A DNA stretch of 64,000 nucleotides, taken from NCBI GenBank assembly GCA_963715745.1, contig OY970271.1:930001-994000 (forward strand). The letters run 5' to 3'. A program made the position numbers and the translations under genes. Origin of the DNA: CAWGJF01 sp963715745. GTDB lineage: Bacteria > Bacteroidota > Ignavibacteria > Ignavibacteriales > Ignavibacteriaceae. Below are positions 51,773 to 61,120 of the stretch, piece by piece (the first letter of the stretch is position 1; every line of letters starts with the position of its first letter). The notes under the pieces were generated by a model. It searched no databases, was not told the DNA's origin, and saw nothing but the letters and a program-made list of their open reading frames with translations.

Positions 51773-53289
51773 TGTCAGAAAATATTTTAAAATACTTTAA
51801 CCTTTTTTATGATAATTTTCGTCTTCCCATACAGGTGATTGACGATAAAGGATTTATTTTTTATACAAACGAAATGTTCTCAATCCAATGGGGGTATAAT
51901 ATTACAGAGCTTGCGGAATATAATATTTACAGGGATGTTGAACTAAAAAGAAATGGTGTGCTTGAGACGATTAAGGAAGTAATGGAGAAAGATATTTATA
52001 CAACTATTACAAATTATTCTGATTCATTACTTCTAAACCGGGAAGCAGCTTTGCCTTATTATCGTACCAGTATTTTTACTATTACTTTAGAAGAAAAAAA
52101 ATTTCTAATAATGATTCACGAGGATCAGACAGAAGTTGTTTTAACTGAAGAGGAAGTTAGAAAAGCCAGAGATGCAAATAAGGAAGCAGAAAGATTAAAG
52201 AGCACATTTTTAAATGTACTTTCTCATGAACTCAGAACCCCGCTTAATATTATTCTTGGTTATTCAACTATAATTAAAGAAAGTTTAAAAGATAAAATCA
52301 GCAGTGAGGATAAAATTTATCTTGATAATCTTTATTCAGGGAGTGAAAGGTTATTTAAAAGCATTACTCAAATGCTGGAATTTGCCCAGATTGAAGCCGG
52401 TAATTATCATCTTAATCTTGATGCAGTTGATTTGATAAATGTATTTAAACGGCTTTCCGAGCAATTCAGAAAAAAAGCTGTTGAGAAAAATCTTGACTTC
52501 AAACTAAAAATTGAAAAAGAAGGCATTTATGTCGATGTTGATCCCCAATGCCTTGAAAGTGTAATAACTAATCTGCTGGATAATGCTGTTAAATTTACAC
52601 AACATGGTTTTATTGATGTTGAAATAGAAACTATGAAAGGTAATGAACAGGCAATATGTAAAATAAAAGATACAGGAATAGGGATCTCAACGGAATATCT
52701 AGATCATTTATACCGACCTTTTAGCCAGGAGGATCTGGATATAGGAAGAAATTTTGAAGGAAACGGTTTAGGTCTGGCACTCTCAAAAAAATATATTGAG
52801 AAAATGGGAGGTTCGCTATTAGTTGACAGTATTAAAGGAGTCGGAAGTACATTTACATTTACTTTGCCACTTTCAAAGGCTAACAGTGTAATAAATGTTC
52901 CGCCAGCAACAAAACCAGATAAAAAAGTTATCAAAAAAATTCTTATTGTTGATGATACACAGGAATCCTATGAATTATTAAAAGCATTCCTAAAGGATAA
53001 ATTTGAAACACAGGTTGTAAACTTTAAAGAATTTAACGAATCGTTTCTGAAAGATGAAACCATTAATCTTTTAATTTTTGATGTAGCAAAAAATCACTGG
53101 GATAAGGGTTTAACCCTCTGTAAACAAATTAAAAATAAAGACACTTCAAAACGTCCTATATTAATTTTATCCAGCGAATTTATGAGAGACAAAATTCAAA
53201 TGTACCTTGAAGCAGGTGCAAATGAGTTCCTTGTAAAACCATTTGCAAAGAATGAAATTATACGTACAATTGAAAAAGTTCTTTCCTGA
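51772..53289 (+). CDS. PAS-HisKA-HATPase hybrid histidine kinase with C-terminal receiver
   Basis: 505 residues, soluble. A PAS-like domain spans about 1-125. The HisKA H-box LSHELRTPLNIILGYS carries His152. HATPase_c (about 255-375) has N-box LLDNAVKFT, DTGIGIS and GNGLGLALSK. The C-terminal receiver (about 385-505) begins KILIVDDT, has candidate phospho-acceptor Asp437 in LLIFDVAK, and Lys in LVKPFAK. Phosphate would pass from His152 to Asp437 or to another receiver. It forms an overlapping pair with the GAF kinase gene. No output regulator follows, so the output could be the AAA+ regulator upstream or an unlinked protein. Confidence 0.88.
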   Translation: MSENILKYFNLFYDNFRLPIQVIDDKGFIFYTNEMFSIQWGYNITELAEYNIYRDVELKRNGVLETIKEVMEKDIYTTITNYSDSLLLNREAALPYYRTSIFTITLEEKKFLIMIHEDQTEVVLTEEEVRKARDANKEAERLKSTFLNVLSHELRTPLNIILGYSTIIKESLKDKISSEDKIYLDNLYSGSERLFKSITQMLEFAQIEAGNYHLNLDAVDLINVFKRLSEQFRKKAVEKNLDFKLKIEKEGIYVDVDPQCLESVITNLLDNAVKFTQHGFIDVEIETMKGNEQAICKIKDTGIGISTEYLDHLYRPFSQEDLDIGRNFEGNGLGLALSKKYIEKMGGSLLVDSIKGVGSTFTFTLPLSKANSVINVPPATKPDKKVIKKILIVDDTQESYELLKAFLKDKFETQVVNFKEFNESFLKDETINLLIFDVAKNHWDKGLTLCKQIKNKDTSKRPILILSSEFMRDKIQMYLEAGANEFLVKPFAKNEIIRTIEKVLS

Positions 53290-53378
53290 GATACTATATT
53301 CCATTCAATAGTTTTATTATTACCTTTAGCTTTTAAAATTATTATATCTGCCTATTATTCTTTTAATATGAATAAAGA

Positions 53379-54083
53379 ATGAGTTTATCAGAATTAAAGA
53401 AGGTTTTAAAGAGCAAAACAAATAGACAGAAAGCAGTTTTGTTGCAAAGATATTTTAAAACCGGTAAAGGCGAATATGGTGAAGGCGATATTTTTATAGG
53501 AATTACCGTTCCGGAACAAAGAAAAACCGCAAAGCAGTTTTCTTATCTTTCATTTGATAGCATTAAACAATTGTTATATTCAGAGATACATGAAGAAAGA
53601 TTACTCTCCCTTTTAATTCTTGTAAATCGCTTTCAAAAAGCAGATAAAAAAGAGGAGAAACATATTTACGATTTCTTAATCAAACACAGGAAACAGATTA
53701 ACAATTGGGACCTGGTAGATTTAACTGCTCCTAAAACGATTGGAGAATATCTACTTGATAAAGATAAATCAATTTTATTTAAGCTTGCTTCCTCAAAAAA
53801 TGTTTGGGACAGAAGGATTGCAGTTATGTCAACATTCCCTTTTATTAAAAAGGGAGAATTTCAAACAACACTGAAACTTTCCGAAATTCTTTTATATGAT
53901 GAACACGATCTGATTCAAAAAGCAGTTGGCTGGATGTTGCGGGAAATAGGAAAGGTAGATTTAAAAGCTGAAGAAGCTTTTTTAAAATATTATTACAAGA
54001 AAATGCCACGAACAATGTTAAGATATGCAATTGAAAAATTTCCGGAGATAAAAAGGAAAAAATATTTGAACGGAAAAATATAG
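53379..54083 (+). CDS. AlkD-like DNA alkylation repair protein
   Basis: 234 residues of helical HEAT-like repeats typical of the AlkD/DNA_alkylation family: GEGDIFIGITVPEQRKTAKQF, HEERLLSLLILVNRF, NNWDLVDLTAPKTIGEYL, WDRRIAVMSTFPFIKKGEF, KAVGWMLREIGK. AlkD removes alkylated bases without base flipping. The Trp and Asp in NNWDLVD match conserved active-site positions. It is a single gene with its own upstream region. Confidence 0.88.
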   Translation: MSLSELKKVLKSKTNRQKAVLLQRYFKTGKGEYGEGDIFIGITVPEQRKTAKQFSYLSFDSIKQLLYSEIHEERLLSLLILVNRFQKADKKEEKHIYDFLIKHRKQINNWDLVDLTAPKTIGEYLLDKDKSILFKLASSKNVWDRRIAVMSTFPFIKKGEFQTTLKLSEILLYDEHDLIQKAVGWMLREIGKVDLKAEEAFLKYYYKKMPRTMLRYAIEKFPEIKRKKYLNGKI

Positions 54084-54178
54084 TTACTTAAAAAATTCTT
54101 TGATGTAATTATTTTGTAAAATGAATTTTCTCAGCTAAATTAGTTTATATTTATTCAAAATGTGATTATAAAGGAAAT

Positions 54179-56686
54179 ATGGAAAGTTCCGGAGAACCAA
54201 AAGTAAATAACAATAATAACGAATCTATTTTCTTCACTGATAAAGAAGGTTCTGATTCATATTCTCTTTCGAATCAGTTTGCAGAAAATCTTGAATTCAG
54301 ACTTGTAAAGGATAGAATTACAGCAACCGGACAGGATGCTTTTTTTGCGTTATCTCTTGGGATCAGAGATCGGCTGGTAAGGAAGTGGCTCAGAACACAG
54401 CATCAATATAATCAGCGTGATGTGAAGCGTGTATACTATCTTTCTCTTGAATTTTTGATGGGAAGACTTTTAGGCAATGCTTTAATAAACATGGACTATT
54501 ATGAAGAATGTTATAAAATATTAAGAGAAGACGGTTACTCACTTGAGGAAATACGAGAAGTTGAACATGAAATGGGACTTGGTAATGGTGGACTCGGAAG
54601 GTTAGCCGCCTGTTATCTTGATTCAATGGCAACATTAGAGTTGCCTGCATTTGGTTACGGAATAAGATATGAGTTTGGAATATTTGAACAAAAAATTGAA
54701 AACGGGCAGCAAGTTGAATATCCCGACAACTGGTTAAAAGACGGAAGTCCGTGGGATATTATGCGTCGTAGACTTGAATACAGAATTAAATTTTATGGCA
54801 AGGCAGTTAGAGTGCAAAATGATGATGGAACTTACAGGTATGATTGGATTGATACAGAAGATGTTCTTGCACTTGCATATGATGTTCCTGTCCCCGGCTA
54901 TAGGAGTAATACGGTGAATAATCTCAGGCTCTGGCAAGCGAAAGCATGCCAGGATTTCGATTTTAAAGACTTTAATGCCGGTGATTATGTTGCTGCTGTT
55001 GCTTCAAAAACAGACTCGGAAACAATTTCCAAAGTTCTTTATCCAAATGATTCATACGTTGAAGGAAAATTTCTCCGACTTAAGCAGCAGTACTTTTTCG
55101 TCTCTGCAACATTGCAGGATATTATCAGGAAGTACAAAATAAACCACACAACATTTAATGAATTCCCTGATAAGGTTGCAATTCAACTTAATGATACGCA
55201 TCCGGTTATCTCAATTCCAGAACTGATGAGGATTCTTATCGACCAGGAGAAAATGAGCTGGGATAAAGCCTGGGATATTACATCACAAACTTTTGCATAT
55301 ACAAATCACACAGTTGTTCCTGAAGCACTTGAAGAATGGTCACTATCTATTTTTGAAGAATTACTACCGAGACACGTCGAAATAGTTTTTGAAATCAACA
55401 GGAGGTTCATTGAGTTTGTAAAGAAGAATTATTCAACTGACCCGGCTGTACTTTCTAAAGTATCCATTATTAATGAAAATGATGGAAAAAGCATTCGAAT
55501 GGCAAACCTAGCCATCGTTGCCTGCTTTGCAGTAAATGGGGTTGCCGCACTTCACACAGAAATCCTTAAAACCAAAATCTTTCCGCATTTCTACAAAATG
55601 TTTCCTCAAAAGTTTTTTAACATTACAAACGGAATAACACCAAGAAGATGGTTAAAAAGTGCAAATCCATTTCTTTCAAAGTTGATTACCGACAGAATCG
55701 GAGATGGTTGGATTAAAGACATAAATCAATTAAGAAAGATTGAAGAATTTATAAATGACAAGCAATTCATTGAAAACTGGCAAACTGCAAAATGGTTGAA
55801 CAAAAAATTATTGATAGAGCATATTGAAACAGAAAATAATATTAAAGTAATTCCTGATTCAATTTTTGATACTCAGGTCAAAAGATTTCATGAATATAAA
55901 CGGCAGCTATTAAATGTGCTGCATGTAATCACCCTGTACAACAGGATAAAAGAAAATCCTGATCTCGAAATGGTGCCGAGAACCGTTATCTTCGGAGGAA
56001 AAGCTGCACCAGCATATTTTATGGCAAAGCTCATTATCAAATTAATTAATTCTGTTGGAGAAGTCGTTAATAACGATCCTGAAATTGGAAATAAATTAAA
56101 AGTAGTTTTTATAAGAAATTATTCAGTAACGCTTGCTGAAAAAATAATTCCTGCAACTAATTTATCTGAACAGATTTCAATGGCAGGGCTTGAAGCTTCC
56201 GGCACCGGAAATATGAAGTTTGCACTTAATGGAGCATTAACTATTGGAACTATGGATGGAGCCAACATTGAAATCAGGGAAGAAGTAGGTGATGATAATA
56301 TTTTTATTTTCGGGCTTCTGGCTGATGAAGTTGTTAAATTGAAAAAGAAAGGATATAATCCAGCTAAATATTATGAAAGTAATCCCGAATTGAAAAAAGT
56401 TATTGATATGATTTCTTCAGATTATTTTAGTAAGAATGAAAAAAATATATTTAAGCCTATTATCGAAAGCATTTTAGGAAAAGATTATTACTGTGTGCTT
56501 GCAGATTATAAATCATATATTGAAACTCAGGATAAAGTAGCGATGTTATATAAAAATGCTGAAGAATGGACCAAAAAATCTATATTGAATGTGTCGAGAG
56601 TCGGAAAGTTTTCATCTGACAGATCAATTAAAGAATATGCTGAAAAAATCTGGAACATAAATCCTGTTAATATTGAAATAACTTAA
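54179..56686 (+). CDS. glgP: Glycogen/starch phosphorylase
   Basis: Phosphorolyses alpha-1,4-glucan to glucose 1-phosphate. 835 residues, classical GT35 length. Visible motifs: RVYYLSLEFLMGRLLGNAL, GLGNGGLGRLAACYLDSMA, KRFHEYKRQLLN, and the PLP-binding SGTGNMKFALNGALTIGTMDGAN with Lys680. The ribosome binding site AAAGGAAAT is good. No other glycogen gene is in the window. Confidence 0.97.
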   Translation: MESSGEPKVNNNNNESIFFTDKEGSDSYSLSNQFAENLEFRLVKDRITATGQDAFFALSLGIRDRLVRKWLRTQHQYNQRDVKRVYYLSLEFLMGRLLGNALINMDYYEECYKILREDGYSLEEIREVEHEMGLGNGGLGRLAACYLDSMATLELPAFGYGIRYEFGIFEQKIENGQQVEYPDNWLKDGSPWDIMRRRLEYRIKFYGKAVRVQNDDGTYRYDWIDTEDVLALAYDVPVPGYRSNTVNNLRLWQAKACQDFDFKDFNAGDYVAAVASKTDSETISKVLYPNDSYVEGKFLRLKQQYFFVSATLQDIIRKYKINHTTFNEFPDKVAIQLNDTHPVISIPELMRILIDQEKMSWDKAWDITSQTFAYTNHTVVPEALEEWSLSIFEELLPRHVEIVFEINRRFIEFVKKNYSTDPAVLSKVSIINENDGKSIRMANLAIVACFAVNGVAALHTEILKTKIFPHFYKMFPQKFFNITNGITPRRWLKSANPFLSKLITDRIGDGWIKDINQLRKIEEFINDKQFIENWQTAKWLNKKLLIEHIETENNIKVIPDSIFDTQVKRFHEYKRQLLNVLHVITLYNRIKENPDLEMVPRTVIFGGKAAPAYFMAKLIIKLINSVGEVVNNDPEIGNKLKVVFIRNYSVTLAEKIIPATNLSEQISMAGLEASGTGNMKFALNGALTIGTMDGANIEIREEVGDDNIFIFGLLADEVVKLKKKGYNPAKYYESNPELKKVIDMISSDYFSKNEKNIFKPIIESILGKDYYCVLADYKSYIETQDKVAMLYKNAEEWTKKSILNVSRVGKFSSDRSIKEYAEKIWNINPVNIEIT

Positions 56687-56725
56687 AATTTTTTAATAAT
56701 AATTATAAAATAAACAAATATTTTT

Positions 56726-57217
56726 ATGGAATATGAAATTCATCCAAAAGTTGCAATAGGACATGTTCACTTAACTGTTTCTGATCTAGGAAGAGCCAAA
56801 AGATTTTATTGTGATGTGCTTGGCTTTAAGGTTTCTGCAACCTTCGGTGAGTCTGCTGTTTTTTTATCTTCAGGCAATTATCATCATCATATTGGATTAA
56901 ACACCTGGGCAGGTGAAGGAGCAACAAAACCACCAAAAGGTCATACCGGTCTTTATCACTTTGCAATATTGTATCCTGACAGATCAGAACTTGCAAAAGC
57001 ATTTAAAGCTTTGTGGGAAGCAAATTACCCGATTGAAGGGGCTTCAGATCACGGTGTGTCTGAATCAATTTATTTAAAAGATCCTGATGGAAACGGAATT
57101 GAGTTATATTGTGACAGACCTCAGGATGAATGGCCGACTGATGAAGACGGAAACCTTGTAATGTTTACCCGGGCATTTGATTTACCTGGTTTGTTAACCG
57201 AACTTGACAACATATGA
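56726..57217 (+). CDS. VOC-family (catechol 2,3-dioxygenase/glyoxalase-like) enzyme
   Basis: 163 residues. Two beta-alpha-beta modules with metal ligands visible as His in GHVHLTVSDL, His in LYHFAILY and Glu in GIELYCDRP. YLKDPDGNGIELYCDRPQDEW resembles CatE-like ring-cleaving enzymes, but substrate prediction within this superfamily is unreliable. Follows glgP by 39 bp and may share its transcript. Confidence 0.8.
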   Translation: MEYEIHPKVAIGHVHLTVSDLGRAKRFYCDVLGFKVSATFGESAVFLSSGNYHHHIGLNTWAGEGATKPPKGHTGLYHFAILYPDRSELAKAFKALWEANYPIEGASDHGVSESIYLKDPDGNGIELYCDRPQDEWPTDEDGNLVMFTRAFDLPGLLTELDNI

Positions 57218-57246
57218 TATTTTTCTAAAAATTAATTTTTACTGCT

Positions 57247-57708
57247 ATGTTTGATTATCTAAAAAAAATAATCGCAACTCCCGAGGAAACACATACACCT
57301 CATAAAACTTCAACAAACACTTCCAAAAAAATACAAATTGCTACTGCAGCTCTTTTTATAGAAATAGCTAAAGCTGATGGTGAAATGTCCGTGGATGAAA
57401 GAAAAAAGATAGTTAAAAATATGGAGGAAATGTTTGGTCTTGATGATGAATGCGTCGGGAATTTGGTAAAACTTTCTGAACAGAAAGTAAACGAAAGTAT
57501 AAGTGTTTATGAATTTTCATCAATTATTAATGAAAATTTTTCGAGAGAAGAAAAGTATCAGTTGACAAAAAATCTCTGGAAAATAGTCTATATCGATAAT
57601 CACCTCGATCAGTATGAAGACAGACTGATGAGAATTATCGGTGCAACATTAAATCTTGATCACAAAGATATAATTGATGCAAAACTAGAGGTAAAGGAAA
57701 ATAAATAA
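57247..57708 (+). CDS. TerB-like protein
   Basis: 153 residues. An all-helical TerB (tellurite resistance B-type) domain covers about 35-145: AALFIEIAKADGEMSVDERKKI and KIVYIDNHLDQYEDRLMRII contain the paired acidic motifs (KADG, DNHLDQYED) thought to bind metal. Usually a stress-related or membrane-associated accessory protein; the name does not prove tellurite resistance. Convergent with the glutathione peroxidase gene, 10 bp apart, with no terminator seen between them. Confidence 0.82.
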   Translation: MFDYLKKIIATPEETHTPHKTSTNTSKKIQIATAALFIEIAKADGEMSVDERKKIVKNMEEMFGLDDECVGNLVKLSEQKVNESISVYEFSSIINENFSREEKYQLTKNLWKIVYIDNHLDQYEDRLMRIIGATLNLDHKDIIDAKLEVKENK

Positions 57709-57718
57709 TCTTTCTGTT

Positions 57719-58318
57719 TTATTTTTTTAACTCAGCTTCAATTGAGTTTATAACATCACTGTTAGTAGGTTTAATTTTGTTGTCAAACCTTTTAACAATA
57801 TCTCCATTTCTTGAGATTAAAAATTTTTCAAAATTCCAGGGAATATCTTTTTTGCCAGTAAAACTGTTGTTTGTAAGCTTTGCATAAAGTGGTATTTGGT
57901 TTTTCCCATTCACATCTATTTTATCGAATAACTTAAACTTAACATTGTAATTCGTTGAACAAAAATTTTGTATTTCTTCGTTAGTTCCTGGTTCCTGACC
58001 ACCAAACTGGTTGCACGGGAATGCCAAAATCTCAAAACCTTTATCTTTATATTTTTCATAAATTTCTTCAAGTCCTTTGTATTGCGGGGTATTTCCACAT
58101 TCACTCGCAACATTAACAATGAGCAGAACATCTCCTTTATAATCAGAAAGGGAAATTGTTTCACCTTCCATATCAACAACAGATATATCACTTATATTAT
58201 TGTTCATAGAATTTCCTTCTTCACTTGATTTTTCAGATTGGCAATAGGCTGTTGTTATAACAACCGCAAAAAATAATGTTATTTTGAAAACTATATTCTG
58301 TATCTTAAATCTTTTCAT
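57719..58318 (-). CDS. Glutathione peroxidase-family thiol peroxidase, exported
   Basis: 199 residues from the ATG at 58318, chosen because GGAGAAATTT lies just upstream; a TTG at 58330 is less likely. A signal peptide precedes the domain; the Cys in TAYCQ might be lipidated but is a poor lipobox. The peroxidatic residue is Cys74 in NVASECGNTPQY (not selenocysteine). LAFPCNQFGGQEPG and IPWNFEKFL supply the Gln, second Cys and Trp of the family. Most bacterial members use thioredoxin-like reductants. Last of the minus-strand pta group. Confidence 0.9.
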   Translation of the reverse strand: MKRFKIQNIVFKITLFFAVVITTAYCQSEKSSEEGNSMNNNISDISVVDMEGETISLSDYKGDVLLIVNVASECGNTPQYKGLEEIYEKYKDKGFEILAFPCNQFGGQEPGTNEEIQNFCSTNYNVKFKLFDKIDVNGKNQIPLYAKLTNNSFTGKKDIPWNFEKFLISRNGDIVKRFDNKIKPTNSDVINSIEAELKK

Positions 58319-58374
58319 AAATTTCTCCAAAAATCTTTTGATTAAATCGTTAGCAAAAATTATATGAAAATATA

Positions 58375-58698
58375 TTATTGATTTTTTTCAGAAGAAACCC
58401 AATATCGGAAAAGATCAACGAACAGGCAGGATGTTGTGATTATGATCAAGTTTTTGTTTCTGATAAACTGATGAATCCACTTACCAATAATTTGTCCCAT
58501 AAAAAACGCTCCAACCAAAATCGGATACGTATAAAGTTCAAATCCAATGTGGCTGAATATTCTTAAAAAAATTATAAATGGAACAGGCAGATGAATTGCA
58601 AGAATCCATTGGAGAGAAAACTTTTTAACGTTCGCTCTCCAATAACCGAATGGAATAACAAAAAAGAAAATTATGAAAGCGATTAGAATTAATTTCAT
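58375..58698 (-). CDS. Small four-helix membrane protein, unknown function
   Basis: 107 residues, nearly all hydrophobic, with four predicted membrane helices (about 2-20, 28-50, 55-75, 83-100) and short basic loops (RANVKK, RNKN). I do not recognise the family. It starts 11 bp after the pta stop and is followed 56 bp later by the glutathione peroxidase gene, so it is probably co-transcribed with both. Confidence 0.6.
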   Translation of the reverse strand: MKLILIAFIIFFFVIPFGYWRANVKKFSLQWILAIHLPVPFIIFLRIFSHIGFELYTYPILVGAFFMGQIIGKWIHQFIRNKNLIIITTSCLFVDLFRYWVSSEKNQ

Positions 58699-58709
58699 TA
58701 AAAATATTT

Positions 58710-59687
58710 TTAACTCATCAATGCTGCAATTGCAGAAGTATTCACAATATCTTCAACACTACAACCACGGCTTAAATCAAAAAATGGTTTTTTCAATCCT
58801 TGAACCATAGGGCCAACAGCTTCTGCTCCGCCGAGTCGTTGCGCAATTTTGTAACCGATATTGCCAGCATTCAAATCCGGGAATATTAAAACATTAGCCT
58901 TTCCCGCGACTTCACTTCCGGGCGCTTTCTTTTTTCCTATCGATTCAATTATTGCTGCATCAAACTGAAGTTCGCCGTCTACGTTTATGTCAGGTCTTTT
59001 TTGTCTGACTAATTTTGTAGCTTCAATTACTTTATCAATTGATTCATGTTCTGCGCTTCCTTTTGTTGAAAAGGAAAGCATTGCAACAAATGGTTCTTCA
59101 CCTGTCAGCTTTCTGTGGTTATCTGATGTTGAAATTGCAATATCGGCTAATTGATTTGCATCAGGCATAGGAACCACAGCACAATCAGCAAAGCTGAATG
59201 TTCTTTCAGGAAACATCATTAAAAAGAAACTTGATACTATTGAAATTCCTTCCGGCATTCCTATACATTGAATTCCAGCACGCATCACATCAGCAGTTGA
59301 AGCGGTTGAACCTGAAACGCTCCCGTCAGCCATTCCTTCTTTTACCATCATTGCACCAAATAATAAATCCCGAGTCAAAGTCTCCCGGGCTTTTTCAATT
59401 GTTATTCCTTTATGTTTTCTCCGATTGTAAAAAATATTTGTGAAGTCACTTAATCTATCCGATAACATCGGATCAATTATTCTGACACCTTCAAGATTAA
59501 CTCCATTTTTTTTAGCGCTTTCTCTTACTTTGTTTTCATTTCCAAGAGTAATTACTGAAGCCAGCTTTTCTTTAGTTAAAGTTTCAGCAGCTTTTAAAAC
59601 TCTTTCATCGTGAGACTCGGGCAGTACAATTGTTTTCTTTAGTTCTTTGGATTTACTTTTTATTTCATTGAGTAGTTTTAGTTCCAT
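58710..59687 (-). CDS. pta: Phosphate acetyltransferase
   Basis: Converts acetyl-CoA and phosphate to acetyl phosphate. 325 residues from the ATG at 59687; an ATG at 59717 would add ten residues without a ribosome binding site. It is the short form without the DRTGG/regulatory N-terminus. Motifs: VLPESHDERVLKAAETL, DGSVSGSTASTADVMRAG, FADCAVVPMPDANQLADIA, MLSFSTKGSAEH and LIFPDLNAGNIGYKIAQRLG. No ackA is adjacent. Confidence 0.95.
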   Translation of the reverse strand: MELKLLNEIKSKSKELKKTIVLPESHDERVLKAAETLTKEKLASVITLGNENKVRESAKKNGVNLEGVRIIDPMLSDRLSDFTNIFYNRRKHKGITIEKARETLTRDLLFGAMMVKEGMADGSVSGSTASTADVMRAGIQCIGMPEGISIVSSFFLMMFPERTFSFADCAVVPMPDANQLADIAISTSDNHRKLTGEEPFVAMLSFSTKGSAEHESIDKVIEATKLVRQKRPDINVDGELQFDAAIIESIGKKKAPGSEVAGKANVLIFPDLNAGNIGYKIAQRLGGAEAVGPMVQGLKKPFFDLSRGCSVEDIVNTSAIAALMS

Positions 59688-59885
59688 AATTTCATCCCGC
59701 AAATTTTTAAAAATCATCTGTAAATTTACGAAAAATAATGTTTGAGATAATTTTTCTGCAGTTATAAAAAAAGATTTAACTCTGTGTGGTTTTAATATTC
59801 TTAATGATTAAATTTTGATTAAAAAAACAGCTTTTAGATTGCTTTTTGATAGCAAATAAACTACATTCACAATCTTAATTTTGAT

Positions 59886-60587
59886 ATGATTACTGAAAAT
59901 CTTAGACGGCTGCAAGATCAGATAAATCTGAAGTGTAATGAGGTAAACCGGAATCCTGCTGAATTAAAATTAATAGCTGTTTCTAAGTTCTTTGGTATAG
60001 ATGCTATAAACGAGGCTAGCTCACTTGGCTTAACTGATTTTGGTGAAAATAAAGCCCAGGAGTTACGCGATAAATTTGAAATTATTGGAGACCGGTTAAC
60101 CTGGCATTTTATTGGTTCTCTGCAGCGTAATAAAGTTAAATACGTGGTTAAATCTGCGACTTATATCCATTCCGTTGACTCAATTTTCCTTGCAGAAGAA
60201 ATAGATAAACAAGCCGCTAAGATCAATAAAAAGCAAAAAGTACTTATAGAAGTAAAAACTTCTTATGAGGATTCAAAATCAGGGGTTGAAAAAGCTTCGG
60301 AAATCAATAAGTTAGCCGGGTATTGCAATTCCGCCGAAAATTTAGATTTGGTAGGATTAATGACCATGGCTCCTTTTACAGAAAATGTGGTTGAAATAAG
60401 AAAAAGTTTTAAAGATTTAAGTAAATTGAAAAATGATTTAAATTCAGCTGGGTACAAGCTGACCGAACTTTCTATGGGAATGACAAACGATTTTTTAATC
60501 GCCATTGAAGAAGGAGCAACAATGCTTCGGATTGGCTCTGCCATCTTTGGTGAAAGAGATAATTCAAAAAATTGGAGGCATAAATGA
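59886..60587 (+). CDS. YggS/PROSC-family pyridoxal phosphate homeostasis protein
   Basis: 233 residues. A TIM-barrel PLP-binding protein; Lys34 in LIAVSKF is the PLP lysine. Other landmarks: FGENKAQELRDKFE, WHFIGSLQRNKVKY, IHSVDSIFLAEEI, LVGLMTMAPF and LSMGMTNDFLIAIEEGATMLRIGSAIFGER. It overlaps the divIVA gene by 4 bp; yggS beside cell-division genes is common in bacteria. Confidence 0.94.
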   Translation: MITENLRRLQDQINLKCNEVNRNPAELKLIAVSKFFGIDAINEASSLGLTDFGENKAQELRDKFEIIGDRLTWHFIGSLQRNKVKYVVKSATYIHSVDSIFLAEEIDKQAAKINKKQKVLIEVKTSYEDSKSGVEKASEINKLAGYCNSAENLDLVGLMTMAPFTENVVEIRKSFKDLSKLKNDLNSAGYKLTELSMGMTNDFLIAIEEGATMLRIGSAIFGERDNSKNWRHK

Positions 60588-61120
60588 ATATTTCTCCATT
60601 GTTTATTAAAAGACAGGAATTCACACGTGTAATGCGCGGCTATGATGCCGATGAGGTAAAAGACTTCCTTGAAAAAATAGCCAACCAGATTGAAAACCTG
60701 ATGGAAGAAAACGAAAGTCTTAATCAGGAAATCCGTGCTTTAAATGAAAAAGTTGTAGAGTATCAAAAAATAGAAAAAAATCTTCAGGATACACTTCTCA
60801 AAGCTCAGGAATCATCGACAAGAACTATGGAATCGACAAAGAAACAGACAAACCTGATGGTTAAAGAAGCTGAAATAAAAGCAGCACAGATAATTGAAAA
60901 AGCTAAAGAGAATGCAAATGAAATTAGAAACGCTGTAATTTCATTGCGTGAGGAAAGAAATCTTATTGCTTCAAAATTAAAAGCAATAATTAATTCCCAG
61001 ACAACTCTGCTTGAAGGAAAAGTTAAAGAAGCAGGTGATGAAGTAGTAAAAGCAAAGAAACAGGAGAAAGCAGAAAACATCGACATAGATGTTGATGATA
61101 TTGTAAACAAAATTTTATGA
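60584..61120 (+). CDS. divIVA: DivIVA-family coiled-coil protein
   Basis: 178 residues. The N-terminal MNISPLFIKRQEFTRVMRGYDADEVKDFL is split here as the lipid-binding DivIVA head: RQEF, RGYD and EVKDFL. The rest is almost continuous coiled coil with charged repeats (TNLMVKEAEIKAAQIIEKAK). DivIVA marks negatively curved membrane and organises division or polar proteins. It is unusual in Gram-negatives but known in this lineage. Overlaps both neighbours by 4 bp, so the yggS-divIVA-PNP set is translated together. Confidence 0.88.
   Translation: MNISPLFIKRQEFTRVMRGYDADEVKDFLEKIANQIENLMEENESLNQEIRALNEKVVEYQKIEKNLQDTLLKAQESSTRTMESTKKQTNLMVKEAEIKAAQIIEKAKENANEIRNAVISLREERNLIASKLKAIINSQTTLLEGKVKEAGDEVVKAKKQEKAENIDIDVDDIVNKIL

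Noticed and set aside
57719..58318. Selenocysteine glutathione peroxidase
   Set aside because: The peroxidatic position is a TGT cysteine codon within the open frame; there is no in-frame TGA.
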